Source of the DNA: Chryseobacterium indologenes
Lineage (GTDB): Bacteria > Bacteroidota > Bacteroidia > Flavobacteriales > Weeksellaceae
Assembly: GCF_002025665.1 (NCBI RefSeq)
Contig: NZ_CP018786.1
Location: 806,001 to 870,000, forward strand
Direction: 5' to 3'
Length of the DNA stretch: 64,000 nucleotides
Shown here: piece after piece, positions 9,103 through 18,477 of the stretch
How positions within the stretch are numbered: the stretch's first letter is position 1
How the letters are laid out: every line of letters starts with the position of its first letter
Position numbers and translations under genes: made by a program
Notes under the pieces: generated by a model
The model's input: the letters and a program-made list of their open reading frames with translations, nothing else
Databases searched by the model: none
What the model was told of the DNA's origin: nothing

Positions 9103-9110
9103 CAAATTTA
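9103..9110 (-). promoter_or_regulatory. Bacteroidetes -7 promoter box of the DPP-IV-like gene
   Basis: The minus strand reads TAAATTTG, matching TAnnTTTG, about 20 nt before the chosen ATG at 9084. No clear -33 TTG was found at the usual distance. Confidence 0.45.
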
Positions 9111-9305
9111 ATAATTCTTACTTACATAACCATATAAAATAAAAATCAGAACCGGATGTCATTTTTTCTTATTGTTTCAGGAAAATGGTTTTTAGTTTTC
9201 GAATCTGGAGTAATTGAAAATATTCATTAATGAAATTTCTTTAAAAAGGCAATTTGGCAAAAAAATTGAATATATAATAAGTATAAATCAAATCAAATAA
9301 TAATT

Positions 9306-9779
9306 ATGGAAACGAATGCATACAACCAGAAACTGAACCGTTATGTATTAAACGACCAGATTGTTTATACAGGTTTTTCCAGCTTTAGTGATGCGGAAGA
9401 ATGTGCTCATAAAAAAGGAGGAACATTGGTAGAAGTGGTGTTTAGAGACGGAAATGATAATCCCGAAATTACAGATGAAGCGGGTTTGATAGAGAAAAAA
9501 ATTCATTACTATGTGTATGCAGGCGATGAGTATAAATTTATCCATTCTTCAGATCCGGGATTCAGAAAATATGCGGATGAGCTGCAGAAAATAAAAGCAC
9601 GAAATGATAAAACCAGTCCGGACGAACGATACTTTGCCAATTTTGAAATTGAAAATATAGAAGACCCGATTATTGTGATCAAGAATGATCATTTTGAATC
9701 GGTAACATCGAGAGAGCGTTCAAAGTATTTGAAACATGCCTGTGTCTATGAATTAGGGGTATCCCTGCCAAAATCTTAA
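9306..9779 (+). CDS. Hypothetical cytoplasmic protein (157 aa)
   Basis: I do not recognise a family. The protein has no signal peptide or membrane segment and is acidic to neutral. It opens METNAYNQKLNRYVLNDQIVY and includes FSSFSDAEECAHKKGGTLVE, which looks like a compact mixed alpha/beta fold. The reading frame has a normal codon pattern and an ATG start. The next gene begins 12 bases after its stop, followed by one terminator, so the two form a small operon. Confidence 0.7.
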   Translation: METNAYNQKLNRYVLNDQIVYTGFSSFSDAEECAHKKGGTLVEVVFRDGNDNPEITDEAGLIEKKIHYYVYAGDEYKFIHSSDPGFRKYADELQKIKARNDKTSPDERYFANFEIENIEDPIIVIKNDHFESVTSRERSKYLKHACVYELGVSLPKS

Positions 9780-9791
9780 AAAAATCTGATC

Positions 9792-9980
9792 ATGAGCAAG
9801 ACTAAATATTCGGAAAAAGCTCAGGACAAAGTAGGAAAAGTGATGCATGAATTCAAGGAAGGAAAACTGAAATCTTCTTCCGGAAAGAAAGTGACAAGCA
9901 GAAAACAGGCCGTAGCCATCGGTATTTCTGAAGCGCGGGAAAAAGGTATGAAAGTACCAGTGAAAAAGAAAAATAAGTAA
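9792..9980 (+). CDS. DUF6496-type small basic protein (62 aa)
   Basis: This very lysine-rich protein (KVGKVMHEFKEGKLKSSSGK, then SRKQAVAIGISEAREKGMK) matches the small DUF6496 proteins common in bacteria. The SxKQAVAIGxSEA core recurs in this group. The high positive charge would suit nucleic-acid binding, but no function is established. It shares a transcript with the preceding hypothetical gene and ends just before a strong terminator. Confidence 0.8.
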   Translation: MSKTKYSEKAQDKVGKVMHEFKEGKLKSSSGKKVTSRKQAVAIGISEAREKGMKVPVKKKNK

Positions 9981-9987
9981 CTCATAA

Positions 9988-10020
9988 AATCCAGAAAGAA
10001 TACCTTTCTGGATTTTTTTT
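9988..10020 (+). terminator. Intrinsic terminator
   Basis: AATCCAGAAAG and CTTTCTGGATT form an 11-bp stem with loop AATAC, followed by a run of eight T. Confidence 0.85.
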
Positions 10021-10469
10021 ATCTCAAATTCTATATTTTATCTGTTTCGAACAATAAATAGGCAAAGAAGTGATGGGGAAATTAGCTGATTTTGTTTTTT
10101 TAAGTGCAATTTTTCCTATACTTTGATGTTATTTAATTTATTTTAAATATCTGCAAATTAATATGTTGTGTTGTTGATGTATATATGCTGTAGTTTACTT
10201 TGCTGTAGTTTATTCTTTTTTGTTGCAAATTCACATCATTCATAATTCGTTATATTTTATTTCAAATAAACACAAATGATGAAAAAGAATCCTTAATGTT
10301 TTATGAATGGTTAAGTTTTTCTTTATCCAGTGTTTAATTAAGATAAAACAGCCTTGGAAGTCTCAACTTCTGCCATAATGTAGTTCATATTCTTGCAAAG
10401 CTGATTATTTAAAACTAATTGATATGTTCGGAGTTTCTACTTTAAAAACACTAGCTATTCTTTTGTTGA
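10021..10469. other. Long AT-rich non-coding stretch
   Basis: No credible reading frame, RNA gene or hairpin terminator is visible. The stretch is strongly AT-rich, with repeated GCTGTAGTTTA around 10188-10212. It separates the small-protein operon from a sulfatase remnant and probably contains the promoter of the sulfatase operon, which I could not place. Confidence 0.5.
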
Positions 10470-10649
10470 CAAAAGCCTGGAGAACTTGTGGCCTGGGAGC
10501 TCTATGATCTTACTTCAGATCCCAAAGAGAATTTTAATATTGCCGTTTATCCTGAAAATAAGGACATCCTGGAAAAGCTTTCGGACGAGCGTAAGAAAGG
10601 ATGGAAAGAAGTGAAAAATAAGCTGATAAAGACCAGGTCTTATCAATAA
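10470..10649 (+). pseudogene. Remnant of a second sulfatase gene (C-terminal 59 codons)
   Basis: An open stretch of 60 codons, preceded by TGA at 10467-10469 and ending in TAA at 10647-10649, encodes a clear sulfatase C-terminus. It contains KPGELVAWELYDLTSDPKEN and a downstream KKGWKEVKNK. It aligns with the end of the neighbouring intact sulfatase (KPGDYLARELYDHKNDPDEN and LKKGWRYSKP). No start codon, catalytic core or upstream sulfatase sequence remains. It is most simply the tail of a tandem paralogue, or of an earlier gene copy, lost by deletion. It lies 19 bases upstream of the intact sulfatase start. Confidence 0.75.
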
Positions 10650-10668
10650 AAAGAAAAAAATATATCCG

Positions 10669-12276
10669 ATGAAAAATTTCAATTTTTTTAAAATATTATT
10701 CATTGTAGCGTTTTGCAATTGCATAACGGTATGGGGAGGTAATTTCAAAGATAATCCTAAACCTAAAAAAAGTATAAAATCCAGTATAAAACAAACAAGA
10801 CCCAATATCTTATTTATTCCTATTGATGATTTAAGACCTGAAATGGGCAGCTATGGGAACACGGTTATAAAAACACCTAATATGGATAAACTTGCGGCAA
10901 GAGGAGTAGTTTTTAAAAGGGCATACTGTCAGCAGGCTGTATGTAACCCTTCAAGAGCCAGCCTTCTGACAGGTCTGAGACCTGATTCCGTTCGTGTATG
11001 GGATCTTCAGACAGATTTCAGGAAGAACCTGCCGGATGTAGTAACGCTTCCCCAGTTATTCAAGAATAATGGTTATTATACGGTGGGTATCGGAAAAACT
11101 TTTCATAATATTTTTCCTGATGAGAAGTCCTGGAATGAAGAGCTTCATGTAAACGGATATCCTTTTGATCCGGATGCGGTATATCAACTGGAGAAAAACA
11201 AGATAATTCAGAAAGAAAAGGAGCTTGCCCTTAAGAAAATGGGAAAAGCCAATCCGGATGCTTATGGATTTATCTACACAAAGTCCAATTCCGTTGAAAT
11301 GGCAGATGTTGATGATGATGCTTATTATGATGGGGCACAAACAACCATGGCCATTCAAAAGCTGAAAGAATTAAAAGGAAAAGATAAACCTTTCTTTTTT
11401 TCAGTAGGTTATTACCGTCCGCATTTACCATTTAATGCTCCTAAAAAATATTGGGACTTGTATAACAGAAACGACATACCACTTGCAAAAAATCAATTCA
11501 TGCCTGAAAATGCTCCGGAATTTGCGGTACATGGAGATAGTGAACTGAGAGGCTATACAGACAGATCAGACCTGCCTTTACCATCGGAAAAGCCTTATGA
11601 TGTGGAAAAGCAAAGAGAGCTTCTCCATGGGTATTATGCCTCTGTCTCTTATACGGATGCCCAGATAGGAAGGCTGTTAAAAGCACTTGATGAATTAGGG
11701 CTGAGTGAAAATACCATTATTGTATTGTGGGGAGATCATGGCTGGAAACTGGGAGAGCATAACGGTTGGTGTAAGCAAAGCAACTATGAGATTGATACCA
11801 GAGTGCCGCTTATTATCAGTGGAGCAGGAGTAAAGGCAAAAGGTAAAGCAAGCAATGCTCTTACAGAATTTGTGGATATTTATCCTACTTTATGCGATAT
11901 GGCGGGACTAAAAGTTCCGGATTATCTTCAGGGAACCAGTATGAAACCCCTGCTTACAGATCCTGCCCGTGCATGGAAAACTGCGGTCTACAGTCAGTTT
12001 TTATTGGGAAGATATGGAGTAAAAGCCAAAGGAACACAAAATATAGAAAGAATGGGATATGCGATCCGTACCGGCCGTTATCGATATGTAGAATGGTTCG
12101 AATGGAATAAAGAAACGGAAAAACCCGGAGACTATCTCGCCAGAGAACTTTATGATCATAAAAATGATCCTGATGAAAATATAAATATTGCTGAAGAAGT
12201 TTCTTCTAAAAAATTAGTCAGTCAACTTTCACTTCAGTTGAAAAAAGGATGGAGATATAGTAAACCGAGATCATAA
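10669..12276 (+). CDS. Cys-type sulfatase, iduronate-2-sulfatase-like (535 aa), exported
   Basis: This is a type I sulfatase that should hydrolyse sulfate esters from sulfated glycans or related substrates outside the cytoplasm. A signal sequence (MKNFNFFKILFIVAFCNCI) precedes the catalytic domain. Metal ligands appear in PNILFIPIDDLRPEMG. The formylglycine site is CNPSRASLLTG with Cys92, which must be oxidised by a formylglycine-generating enzyme. A second metal/active-site block is WGDHGWKLGEHN. The sequence around Cys92 (QQAVCNPSRAS) resembles the iduronate-2-sulfatase group. The maturing enzyme is encoded 23 bases downstream in the same operon, which supports function. A degenerate sulfatase tail lies just upstream. 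The true substrate is unknown. Confidence 0.9.
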   Translation: MKNFNFFKILFIVAFCNCITVWGGNFKDNPKPKKSIKSSIKQTRPNILFIPIDDLRPEMGSYGNTVIKTPNMDKLAARGVVFKRAYCQQAVCNPSRASLLTGLRPDSVRVWDLQTDFRKNLPDVVTLPQLFKNNGYYTVGIGKTFHNIFPDEKSWNEELHVNGYPFDPDAVYQLEKNKIIQKEKELALKKMGKANPDAYGFIYTKSNSVEMADVDDDAYYDGAQTTMAIQKLKELKGKDKPFFFSVGYYRPHLPFNAPKKYWDLYNRNDIPLAKNQFMPENAPEFAVHGDSELRGYTDRSDLPLPSEKPYDVEKQRELLHGYYASVSYTDAQIGRLLKALDELGLSENTIIVLWGDHGWKLGEHNGWCKQSNYEIDTRVPLIISGAGVKAKGKASNALTEFVDIYPTLCDMAGLKVPDYLQGTSMKPLLTDPARAWKTAVYSQFLLGRYGVKAKGTQNIERMGYAIRTGRYRYVEWFEWNKETEKPGDYLARELYDHKNDPDENINIAEEVSSKKLVSQLSLQLKKGWRYSKPRS

Positions 12277-12299
12277 AAACTATAAATATTCAGATAGAG

Positions 12300-13421
12300 A
12301 TGATGCTTTCCGTTATAAAAAAAATGATCATTTATACAGGTGTATTAAGTTTTGTCTGTTCCTGTAACAAAGAGAAAACCTTAAAGCCGGAGGAAAATAA
12401 ATCCGGGCATACCTGCATGACTATTCCGAAGAGATTAGGTACAGCAGATTCTTCTCATATCAGTTTTAGCGGAGCTATTTCTCTGGAGGGAATGGTGCTT
12501 ATCCCGGGCGGAGAATTTGACATGGGTGGTGATAACCGTCAGGCTGATCCGGATGAATACCCTAAACATAGAGTAAAAGTTTCTCCGTTTTATATGGATA
12601 TAACAGAAGTCACAAATGCACAGTTCCGTAAATTTGTAGATGCTACAGGATATATCACAACGGCGGAACGTAAACCCGATTGGGAAGAATTAAAAAAAAA
12701 CCTGCCCGAAGGGACTCCGAAACCTCCGGATAGCTTATTGGTAGCTGCTTCATTAGTATTTAAACCTACAAATAAACCTGTGAATCTGAATGATTTCAGC
12801 CAATGGTGGAAATGGGTAAAAGGAGCTAACTGGAAACATCCGCAAGGACCGGCTAGCAATATTGAAGGTAAAGATAATTATCCTGTAGTGCACATAAGCT
12901 GGGACGATGCGCAGGCGTATTGTAAATGGTCCGGTAAACGTTTACCCACAGAAGCGGAATGGGAATTTGAGGCGCGAGGCGGATTAAAAAATAATATTTA
13001 TCCATGGGGAAATGAGTCCATTAATGCAGGAGTGCCTAAGGTGAACAGCTGGGAAGGAAAATTTCCTTACCTTAATGAAAAGAAAGATGGCTATAGTACC
13101 CTTGCTCCTGTACAGTCATTTAAAGCCAACGGATATGGCCTGTATGATATGGCTGGAAATGTTTGGGAATGGTGTAATGATTTATACAACTATGATTATT
13201 ATAAAAAGCTTGAAGGCAGACTGGTTCTAAATCCTCAGGGTGCCGACAGGTCGTATGACCCTCAGGAACCATATAGTGTAAAACGCAGCCTGCGCGGAGG
13301 AAGCTTTTTATGCAATGATAGCTATTGCAGTGGATACAGGGTAGCCAGACGCATGAAAAGCAGCCCTGATACAAGTCTTGAAAACACCGGATTCAGGTGT
13401 GTTCAGGATATTGCTCATTAA
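12300..13421 (+). CDS. Formylglycine-generating enzyme (SUMF1 family, 373 aa), predicted lipoprotein
   Basis: The enzyme oxidises the sulfatase Cys to formylglycine, activating it. The FGE-sulfatase domain is complete: MVLIPGGEFDMGGDN near residue 66, RLPTEAEWEFEARGG, NGYGLYDMAGNVWEWC, and the catalytic block GGSFLCNDSYCSGYR with both active-site cysteines (C338 and C343). These cysteines separate it from the many catalytically silent members of the family, such as GldK in this window. The N-terminus (VLSFVCSCNK) carries a lipobox-like cysteine, so the enzyme is probably anchored outside the cytoplasm. There it would modify the sulfatase after or during export. It starts 23 bases after the sulfatase stop. 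It ends two bases from the convergent phosphorylase gene with no terminator hairpin between. Confidence 0.9.
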   Translation: MMLSVIKKMIIYTGVLSFVCSCNKEKTLKPEENKSGHTCMTIPKRLGTADSSHISFSGAISLEGMVLIPGGEFDMGGDNRQADPDEYPKHRVKVSPFYMDITEVTNAQFRKFVDATGYITTAERKPDWEELKKNLPEGTPKPPDSLLVAASLVFKPTNKPVNLNDFSQWWKWVKGANWKHPQGPASNIEGKDNYPVVHISWDDAQAYCKWSGKRLPTEAEWEFEARGGLKNNIYPWGNESINAGVPKVNSWEGKFPYLNEKKDGYSTLAPVQSFKANGYGLYDMAGNVWEWCNDLYNYDYYKKLEGRLVLNPQGADRSYDPQEPYSVKRSLRGGSFLCNDSYCSGYRVARRMKSSPDTSLENTGFRCVQDIAH

Positions 13422-13423
13422 TT

Positions 13424-15088
13424 CTATTGCTGATTATTATAGAGGATTCTGTAATATTCATCCGCCATCCTGTCGCTGTTGAAATGATCTTTCACATCAT
13501 TCATTGCATTATGCTGAATTTTTCTCCATTGGTCAGGACGATCGTAGTAGGTGGGAAGAATTTCGTTTTCCAGGATTTCATACAATGTATTTAAATCATA
13601 ATTGTCCTGTTCATAAATGCTCATATTCTGATAATCAGCTTTAGGAACAACGAAAGAGTTTTCTCCGTGCTTGGCAAATTCCGGAATCCAGCCGTCATCT
13701 GTTGATAAATTCACAGAACCGTTCATGGCAGCCGTCATACCGGAAGTTCCTGAAGCTTCCCTTGGAACTCTCGGATTATTAAGCCATACATCAGAACCCT
13801 GCTTTAAAGACTTGCTTAAAGAAAGCTCATAGCCTGTAAGAACAGCAATGTTTTTATGATTTTTACTTTCTTCCACCAGGGTGTTGAATGTAGAAATTGC
13901 TGAGTAGTCCATTGGGTAAGGTTTTCCTGCCCAGATGATCTGTACCGGATATTTTGGATGATTCAGAAGTCTGTAGAATCTTTCCTTGTCGTGCAAAAGA
14001 AGTTCTGCTCTTTTGTAACCTGCAAATCTTCTTGCCCATACAATCGTGAAGACATTAGGATTAAATAAATTACCCGTTTGATCAGCAACAATATTGAACA
14101 GTTTTTTCTTTAAATATTTTTTACGGAAATCAAAAACAGTGGCATCATTTTCATCTTTTGCATTGTATAAAGGTTTATCAGACCAATATTTAAATTCCTG
14201 AGCATTGGTAATAGAGGTGATTTCACAGATTCCCGGGTATTTATTCCACATAGCTCTGGAAACTACCCCATGAAGCTGGGAAACACCATTAGCCATTCTT
14301 GCCATTCTTAAGGCACAGAGAGAGTGATTGAAACGGTCATCATCAGATCCTTCAATCTTTTTTACTTCTTCCATGCTGTATCCCGAAAAATAGGACATAT
14401 CATAACATAATCTGAAACTATGCTTTTCATTACCTGCTTCTTCCGGAGTATGAGTGGTGAAAACGAGTTTTTCTTTAACTTTATTAAGGTCGCCGTTATA
14501 TTTTCTCAGAAGATGAAAGGCTGCCGGAAGTCCATGGGCCTCATTAAGATGGTAAACCTCTCTCTCAATATTCATTTCATCCAGTAACTTGGCGCCTCCT
14601 TTTCCCAGTAAGATGTATTGTGCAAGTTTTGTGGATTCATTGGCATCATACAATTTGTGACAGATCGTTTTTGAAACGTGATCATTTTCCGGAACATCTG
14701 TGGAAAGGAAAAACATAGGTGCTGTATTGAAAATTTCAGGATCAAGATACCAAACCTTTACCCAAACCGGAGCACTATGGATTTCGATTTGGAATTTTAT
14801 TCCGGTGTCTTTAAGAAAACTGTACATTTTTCTGGTCCATACAGGCTGTAAAGTCTGATCGTGATTTCTTGCCTGGTCATAATAACCGAACTTCCATAAG
14901 ATACCAATTCCGATAAGATCCTGCTTAAGGTTATAAGCGCTTCTCATGTGGGATCCTGCCAAAAAGCCAAGTCCTCCTGAATATATTTTCAGTACCTGCT
15001 CAAGAGCAAATTCCATTGAGAAATAGACGGTCTTTTTTGAATATTGAGGATTGATAGTGTAGGGTATTCTGAAATTCCTAAAATCCAT
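13424..15088 (-). CDS. Alpha-glucan phosphorylase, short GT35 type (554 aa)
   Basis: This is a cytoplasmic, pyridoxal-phosphate-dependent phosphorylase that releases glucose-1-phosphate from glycogen or maltodextrins. The short, divergent subfamily is recognisable from YFSMEFALEQVLKIYSGGLG near the N-terminus, VYHLNEAHGLPAAFHLLRKY, VWARRFAGYKRAELLLHD and the PLP/phosphate region PREASGTSGMTAAMNGSVNL. At 554 aa it is shorter than the classical 800-residue GlgP, as expected for this group. The ATG at 15088 begins MDFRNFRIPYTINPQYSKKT. It converges on the FGE gene with two bases between the stops. A possible functional link to the short GT5 glycogen-synthase-like protein at 25560 is only pathway inference. 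Confidence 0.88.
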   Translation of the reverse strand: MDFRNFRIPYTINPQYSKKTVYFSMEFALEQVLKIYSGGLGFLAGSHMRSAYNLKQDLIGIGILWKFGYYDQARNHDQTLQPVWTRKMYSFLKDTGIKFQIEIHSAPVWVKVWYLDPEIFNTAPMFFLSTDVPENDHVSKTICHKLYDANESTKLAQYILLGKGGAKLLDEMNIEREVYHLNEAHGLPAAFHLLRKYNGDLNKVKEKLVFTTHTPEEAGNEKHSFRLCYDMSYFSGYSMEEVKKIEGSDDDRFNHSLCALRMARMANGVSQLHGVVSRAMWNKYPGICEITSITNAQEFKYWSDKPLYNAKDENDATVFDFRKKYLKKKLFNIVADQTGNLFNPNVFTIVWARRFAGYKRAELLLHDKERFYRLLNHPKYPVQIIWAGKPYPMDYSAISTFNTLVEESKNHKNIAVLTGYELSLSKSLKQGSDVWLNNPRVPREASGTSGMTAAMNGSVNLSTDDGWIPEFAKHGENSFVVPKADYQNMSIYEQDNYDLNTLYEILENEILPTYYDRPDQWRKIQHNAMNDVKDHFNSDRMADEYYRILYNNQQ

Positions 15089-15292
15089 AAATGTGGGTTT
15101 GTGTTTAAAAAGACAAAGGTATTAATTATGAAAATAAACTTTACATTAATTAATCGATAAATTAATTAAAAAACTAAGTATTGAATTGTTTTTTTACTTA
15201 CCTTTAAGAGTGTAAATTTTTGATTATCAAAAACTTTTAATAATGAAAGCCATTGGCTGCATGTGTTCTTTAATTAAATAAAAAAATCACAC

Positions 15293-16090
15293 ATGAAAAA
15301 GACGTTTTCTGAAGAAGATCTGATCAAGAATCTGAGTTTATATTACCTGAACCGGCATTTGAAAAAAAAGCCCATAGAGAAGTATCACCGTACCATAGAC
15401 GAATCTCCGCTGCATGACCGTGAAAAGTACAGAAAGAAATCCGAGATTCTGCTTCTCAATTCTTTTATGCATCACTTCCCCGAAGTGAAATTTGAAAACC
15501 TTACCTGCGAGAGTCCAGACTTTATTGCCAAATTAAACGACAAAAAAATCGGAATAGAACTGACTGAAGTAATCAATCATCTGGAAATGAAAAAAGTAGA
15601 AAGTACTTTGAATAAAATGTTCCGTCAGGCAGAAATATTATTAGAACAGGAAGACACTACGAAATATCGTGGTGTTTATTTTTTAGAATTCTACCCGGAA
15701 ACTAAATTTGATAATCTGGAAGTACAACAGGAAAACATCATCAGCATTTATAAGAGCATCAAAAAAAATAAAGGAGTGGGCTGTGTAAAAAGTGTAAGAA
15801 AATCTTTCCATCGTAGAAATGTATTTATAACCCATGAGTACAGCATGAATCTGTTTGATGAACTATGCTCCGAAAAGATTCTGGAACTCATTGAAAAGAA
15901 GAATGAAAAATTTCCTTATTATGACACCTCTGTTGACGAATGCTGGCTGGTCATTGTTTCCGATATGAATTCTATTGCTTCACGATATACTTTCATTCAG
16001 GATAAAGAACATCTGAAGGAAGTGAAAAGTCCTTTCCATAAAATATTTCACCTTGAAAATCTCTGTGGAAATATTACAAGTATAAAATAA
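15293..16090 (+). CDS. Hypothetical protein with PD-(D/E)XK-like motif (265 aa)
   Basis: I do not recognise a named family. The central segment has the spacing of a PD-(D/E)XK nuclease core: E73-SPDF with D76, a short beta-hairpin, then GIELTE with E89 and E92. A lysine-rich N-terminal helix region and a long C-terminal half (ending HLENLCGNITSIK) flank it. No transposase, methylase or other restriction gene is adjacent. The gene stands alone between a divergent phosphorylase gene and a co-oriented T9SS protein gene. It could be an orphan nuclease, or a non-catalytic protein sharing the fold, because the usual Lys between the acidic pair (E-x-K) is replaced by Thr. Confidence 0.6.
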   Translation: MKKTFSEEDLIKNLSLYYLNRHLKKKPIEKYHRTIDESPLHDREKYRKKSEILLLNSFMHHFPEVKFENLTCESPDFIAKLNDKKIGIELTEVINHLEMKKVESTLNKMFRQAEILLEQEDTTKYRGVYFLEFYPETKFDNLEVQQENIISIYKSIKKNKGVGCVKSVRKSFHRRNVFITHEYSMNLFDELCSEKILELIEKKNEKFPYYDTSVDECWLVIVSDMNSIASRYTFIQDKEHLKEVKSPFHKIFHLENLCGNITSIK

Positions 16091-16202
16091 ATCTAATGTT
16101 TTATTGTATTTGGTTATTTCGTTCTTTAATTTGATATAATGTGAATAATTGAAGGTTATTTAGTGTTTTAATTTGTAATAGTTTAAAATTATTTAGATTT
16201 TA

Positions 16203-16232
16203 TTGTTTTTAATTAAAATAAGATTATATTTG
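16203..16232 (+). promoter_or_regulatory. Promoter of the T9SS type B protein gene (TTG-N19-TATATTTG)
   Basis: TTG at 16203-16205 and TATATTTG at 16225-16232 match the Flavobacteriia consensus with a 19-nt spacer. The start codon follows 57 nt downstream. Confidence 0.6.
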
Positions 16233-16289
16233 ATGTGCATTGAAAATCAATACAATGTATAACTAATGTAACCATAAAAACATTAATCT

Positions 16290-18392
16290 ATGAGAAAATT
16301 TTTACTTTTTATACTTCTCAGCCTCTCTCATACTTTCTATGCTCAGGCCGACTGTGCTACCGCACTGTCTGTTTGTGGAAACTCAAATATTACGTATAGC
16401 CCTACAGGATATGGCAATATAAAAGAATTGGTCAACTCAGGAAGCTGTATAGACTTTACAGGAGAGCACAACTCAATCTGGTATAAAATTACAATTGCTA
16501 CTGGAGGAACTCTTACTTTTGATCTGGTTCCTAATAATCCGGATGCTGATTATGACTGGGCGATTTTTGGTCCCAATGTAAACTGTGGAAGTTTAGGCTC
16601 ACCAATACGCTGTAATGCTGCAACAGTTATTGGGCCTGGTCCTGCAACAGGATTAAATATGACAAGTACGCTTTTAAGTGCTGCAGGAGGTTCTTTAACT
16701 CCTTATTGCAGATATCTTGATGTTTTGCCAGGACAGACTTATTATTTGTTTATCGACAACTGGGTGAGCAGTACCAGTTCTACAACAGCTCCGTTTTCTT
16801 TGACATGGGGAGGAACTGCAACACTGGCTTCACCTTTTACAGATCCAAATATCCAGACTCAGCCTTTTAATCCTCCCGGAATTCCGGCTGCAAATCCTGC
16901 AGACCCAAGAGAAGTGGTGATATGTTCTACAACAGCATTATTTGATTTTTCTACCTTATCCTCAGGAATTCTTAATGGAAATCAAAACTTTGGGGTAAGC
17001 TATCATCTGAGCCAAAATGATGCTTTAACAGGGAATAACCCTATTACAGTTCCTATCACTGTAAATACAACAACTGTCTATTATTACAGCATCAATTATA
17101 CCGACCCAGCCAATGCATCTAATCCGCTGAATAAATGTAAACAGGTTGGAACCTTTAAATTTAAAGATGGTTCTATTACAGCAAAAAATGCAACTTTGAC
17201 CCAATGTAACAATAATAATGCAGGTACAGCTTTATTTGATCTCACAACTGCAGATGTTATCGCCAATCCGAATGTTACTAAAAAATATTATCATACAATG
17301 GCAGATCTCAATGCCGGAACCAATGAGATTACCACCCCAATGGCGTTTGTATCTGCAGAAGGAATTATTTATGTGAAAATAATATCTGAGTTTGGTTGTA
17401 CTGCAGTCGCACAGATTACTTTGAAGTTTTATCCGGTAGTGGTAGTGAATGAAACAACCCTGAGATCATGTTTCATTGAAGCCAGTCCATCTACTGCCTC
17501 TTTTAATCTTGTGAATGCTTCGGTGACCGGACAAACCAATCCAACAAAAAAATATTATCCTTCATTAACGGATGCTCTTAATCAGACCAATGAAATTCTG
17601 AATCCTAATAATTACATTGCACCTAATGGTTTTGTGTATATTAGAGTTTCTAATGCTCAGGGTTGTTATAATGTGGCTAAAGTTACTTTGATCGTTATTC
17701 CACCTGTCTATTCTGATAAACTTAAAGATGTGATTATTTGTGCAGAAGACCAGACAACGCTGGATGCAGGCCCCGGATTCAAAAGTTATGAATGGAGCAC
17801 AGGAGCTACTACACAAACCATCAAAGCCGGAATAGGTGTATATTGGGTAAAACTTAAAACAGGAGAATGTGTTACCACACAAACGGTAAAAGTACTTCCT
17901 TCCGAACAGCCTGTTGTTTCCGGCATCGATATCTCAAATAATACAATCACAGTATCTGTCATAGGAGGAACTCCGGCTTATAAATATTCAATAGATAATA
18001 TTATCTGGCAGGATTCCAATGTTTTCAATAATCTTTCAAGAGGAGATCATAAAGTATACGTAAAAGATGCTTATGACTGTGATCCGATAGAAATAGGAAT
18101 TGTTGTCCCTAATCTGGTGAATGTGATTACCCCTAATGCAGACGGAATAAATGATGTGATTGATTATTCAGCACTGGCAAACAAACAAAACCTGATCATG
18201 AATGTCTTTGACCGCTATGGAAATAAAATTTTCCAGGCAGACAGATCCAATGGCTATAAATGGGATGGTACCCAAGGGGGAAGAAGAGTCCCTACAGGAA
18301 CATACTGGTATTCTATCACATGGAATGAAAATGATAAAAAGAATACAGCCATTAAATTCACAGGTTGGGTATTGGTGAAAAACAGAGAATAG
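16290..18392 (+). CDS. T9SS type B sorting-domain (gliding motility-associated C-terminal) surface protein (700 aa)
   Basis: This is a secreted, cell-surface protein exported by Sec and then the type IX system. It has a signal peptide (MRKFLLFILLSLSHTFYAQ). The N-terminal domain has paired cysteines and aromatic motifs (NSIWYKITIATGGTLTFDL), followed by repeated domains of about 90 residues. The C-terminal sorting domain of about 85 residues begins NVITPNADGINDVIDYSALA and continues with FDRYGNKIF and a PTGTYWYSITW end, typical of type B signals. Type B substrates are usually large adhesins or cell-surface structural proteins related to SprB. It depends on the GldKLMN machinery encoded at 29992-34769. 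Ligand and exact role are unknown. Confidence 0.9.
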   Translation: MRKFLLFILLSLSHTFYAQADCATALSVCGNSNITYSPTGYGNIKELVNSGSCIDFTGEHNSIWYKITIATGGTLTFDLVPNNPDADYDWAIFGPNVNCGSLGSPIRCNAATVIGPGPATGLNMTSTLLSAAGGSLTPYCRYLDVLPGQTYYLFIDNWVSSTSSTTAPFSLTWGGTATLASPFTDPNIQTQPFNPPGIPAANPADPREVVICSTTALFDFSTLSSGILNGNQNFGVSYHLSQNDALTGNNPITVPITVNTTTVYYYSINYTDPANASNPLNKCKQVGTFKFKDGSITAKNATLTQCNNNNAGTALFDLTTADVIANPNVTKKYYHTMADLNAGTNEITTPMAFVSAEGIIYVKIISEFGCTAVAQITLKFYPVVVVNETTLRSCFIEASPSTASFNLVNASVTGQTNPTKKYYPSLTDALNQTNEILNPNNYIAPNGFVYIRVSNAQGCYNVAKVTLIVIPPVYSDKLKDVIICAEDQTTLDAGPGFKSYEWSTGATTQTIKAGIGVYWVKLKTGECVTTQTVKVLPSEQPVVSGIDISNNTITVSVIGGTPAYKYSIDNIIWQDSNVFNNLSRGDHKVYVKDAYDCDPIEIGIVVPNLVNVITPNADGINDVIDYSALANKQNLIMNVFDRYGNKIFQADRSNGYKWDGTQGGRRVPTGTYWYSITWNENDKKNTAIKFTGWVLVKNRE

Positions 18393-18409
18393 TATATAAA
18401 ACAGATAGA

Positions 18410-18437
18410 AAAAACCACTTCAATAGAAGTGGTTTTT
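18410..18437 (+). terminator. Intrinsic terminator
   Basis: AAAACCACTTC and GAAGTGGTTTT form an 11-bp stem with an AATA loop, followed by T-rich sequence. Confidence 0.85.
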
Positions 18438-18477
18438 ATTTTTAAAAGTTTTTAAATTAGATATCAAAATAGAAAGA

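Noticed and set aside
10515..10805. Minus-strand hydrophobic reading frame
   Set aside because: It is the complement of the sulfatase remnant and the start of the intact sulfatase, both well supported on the plus strand.
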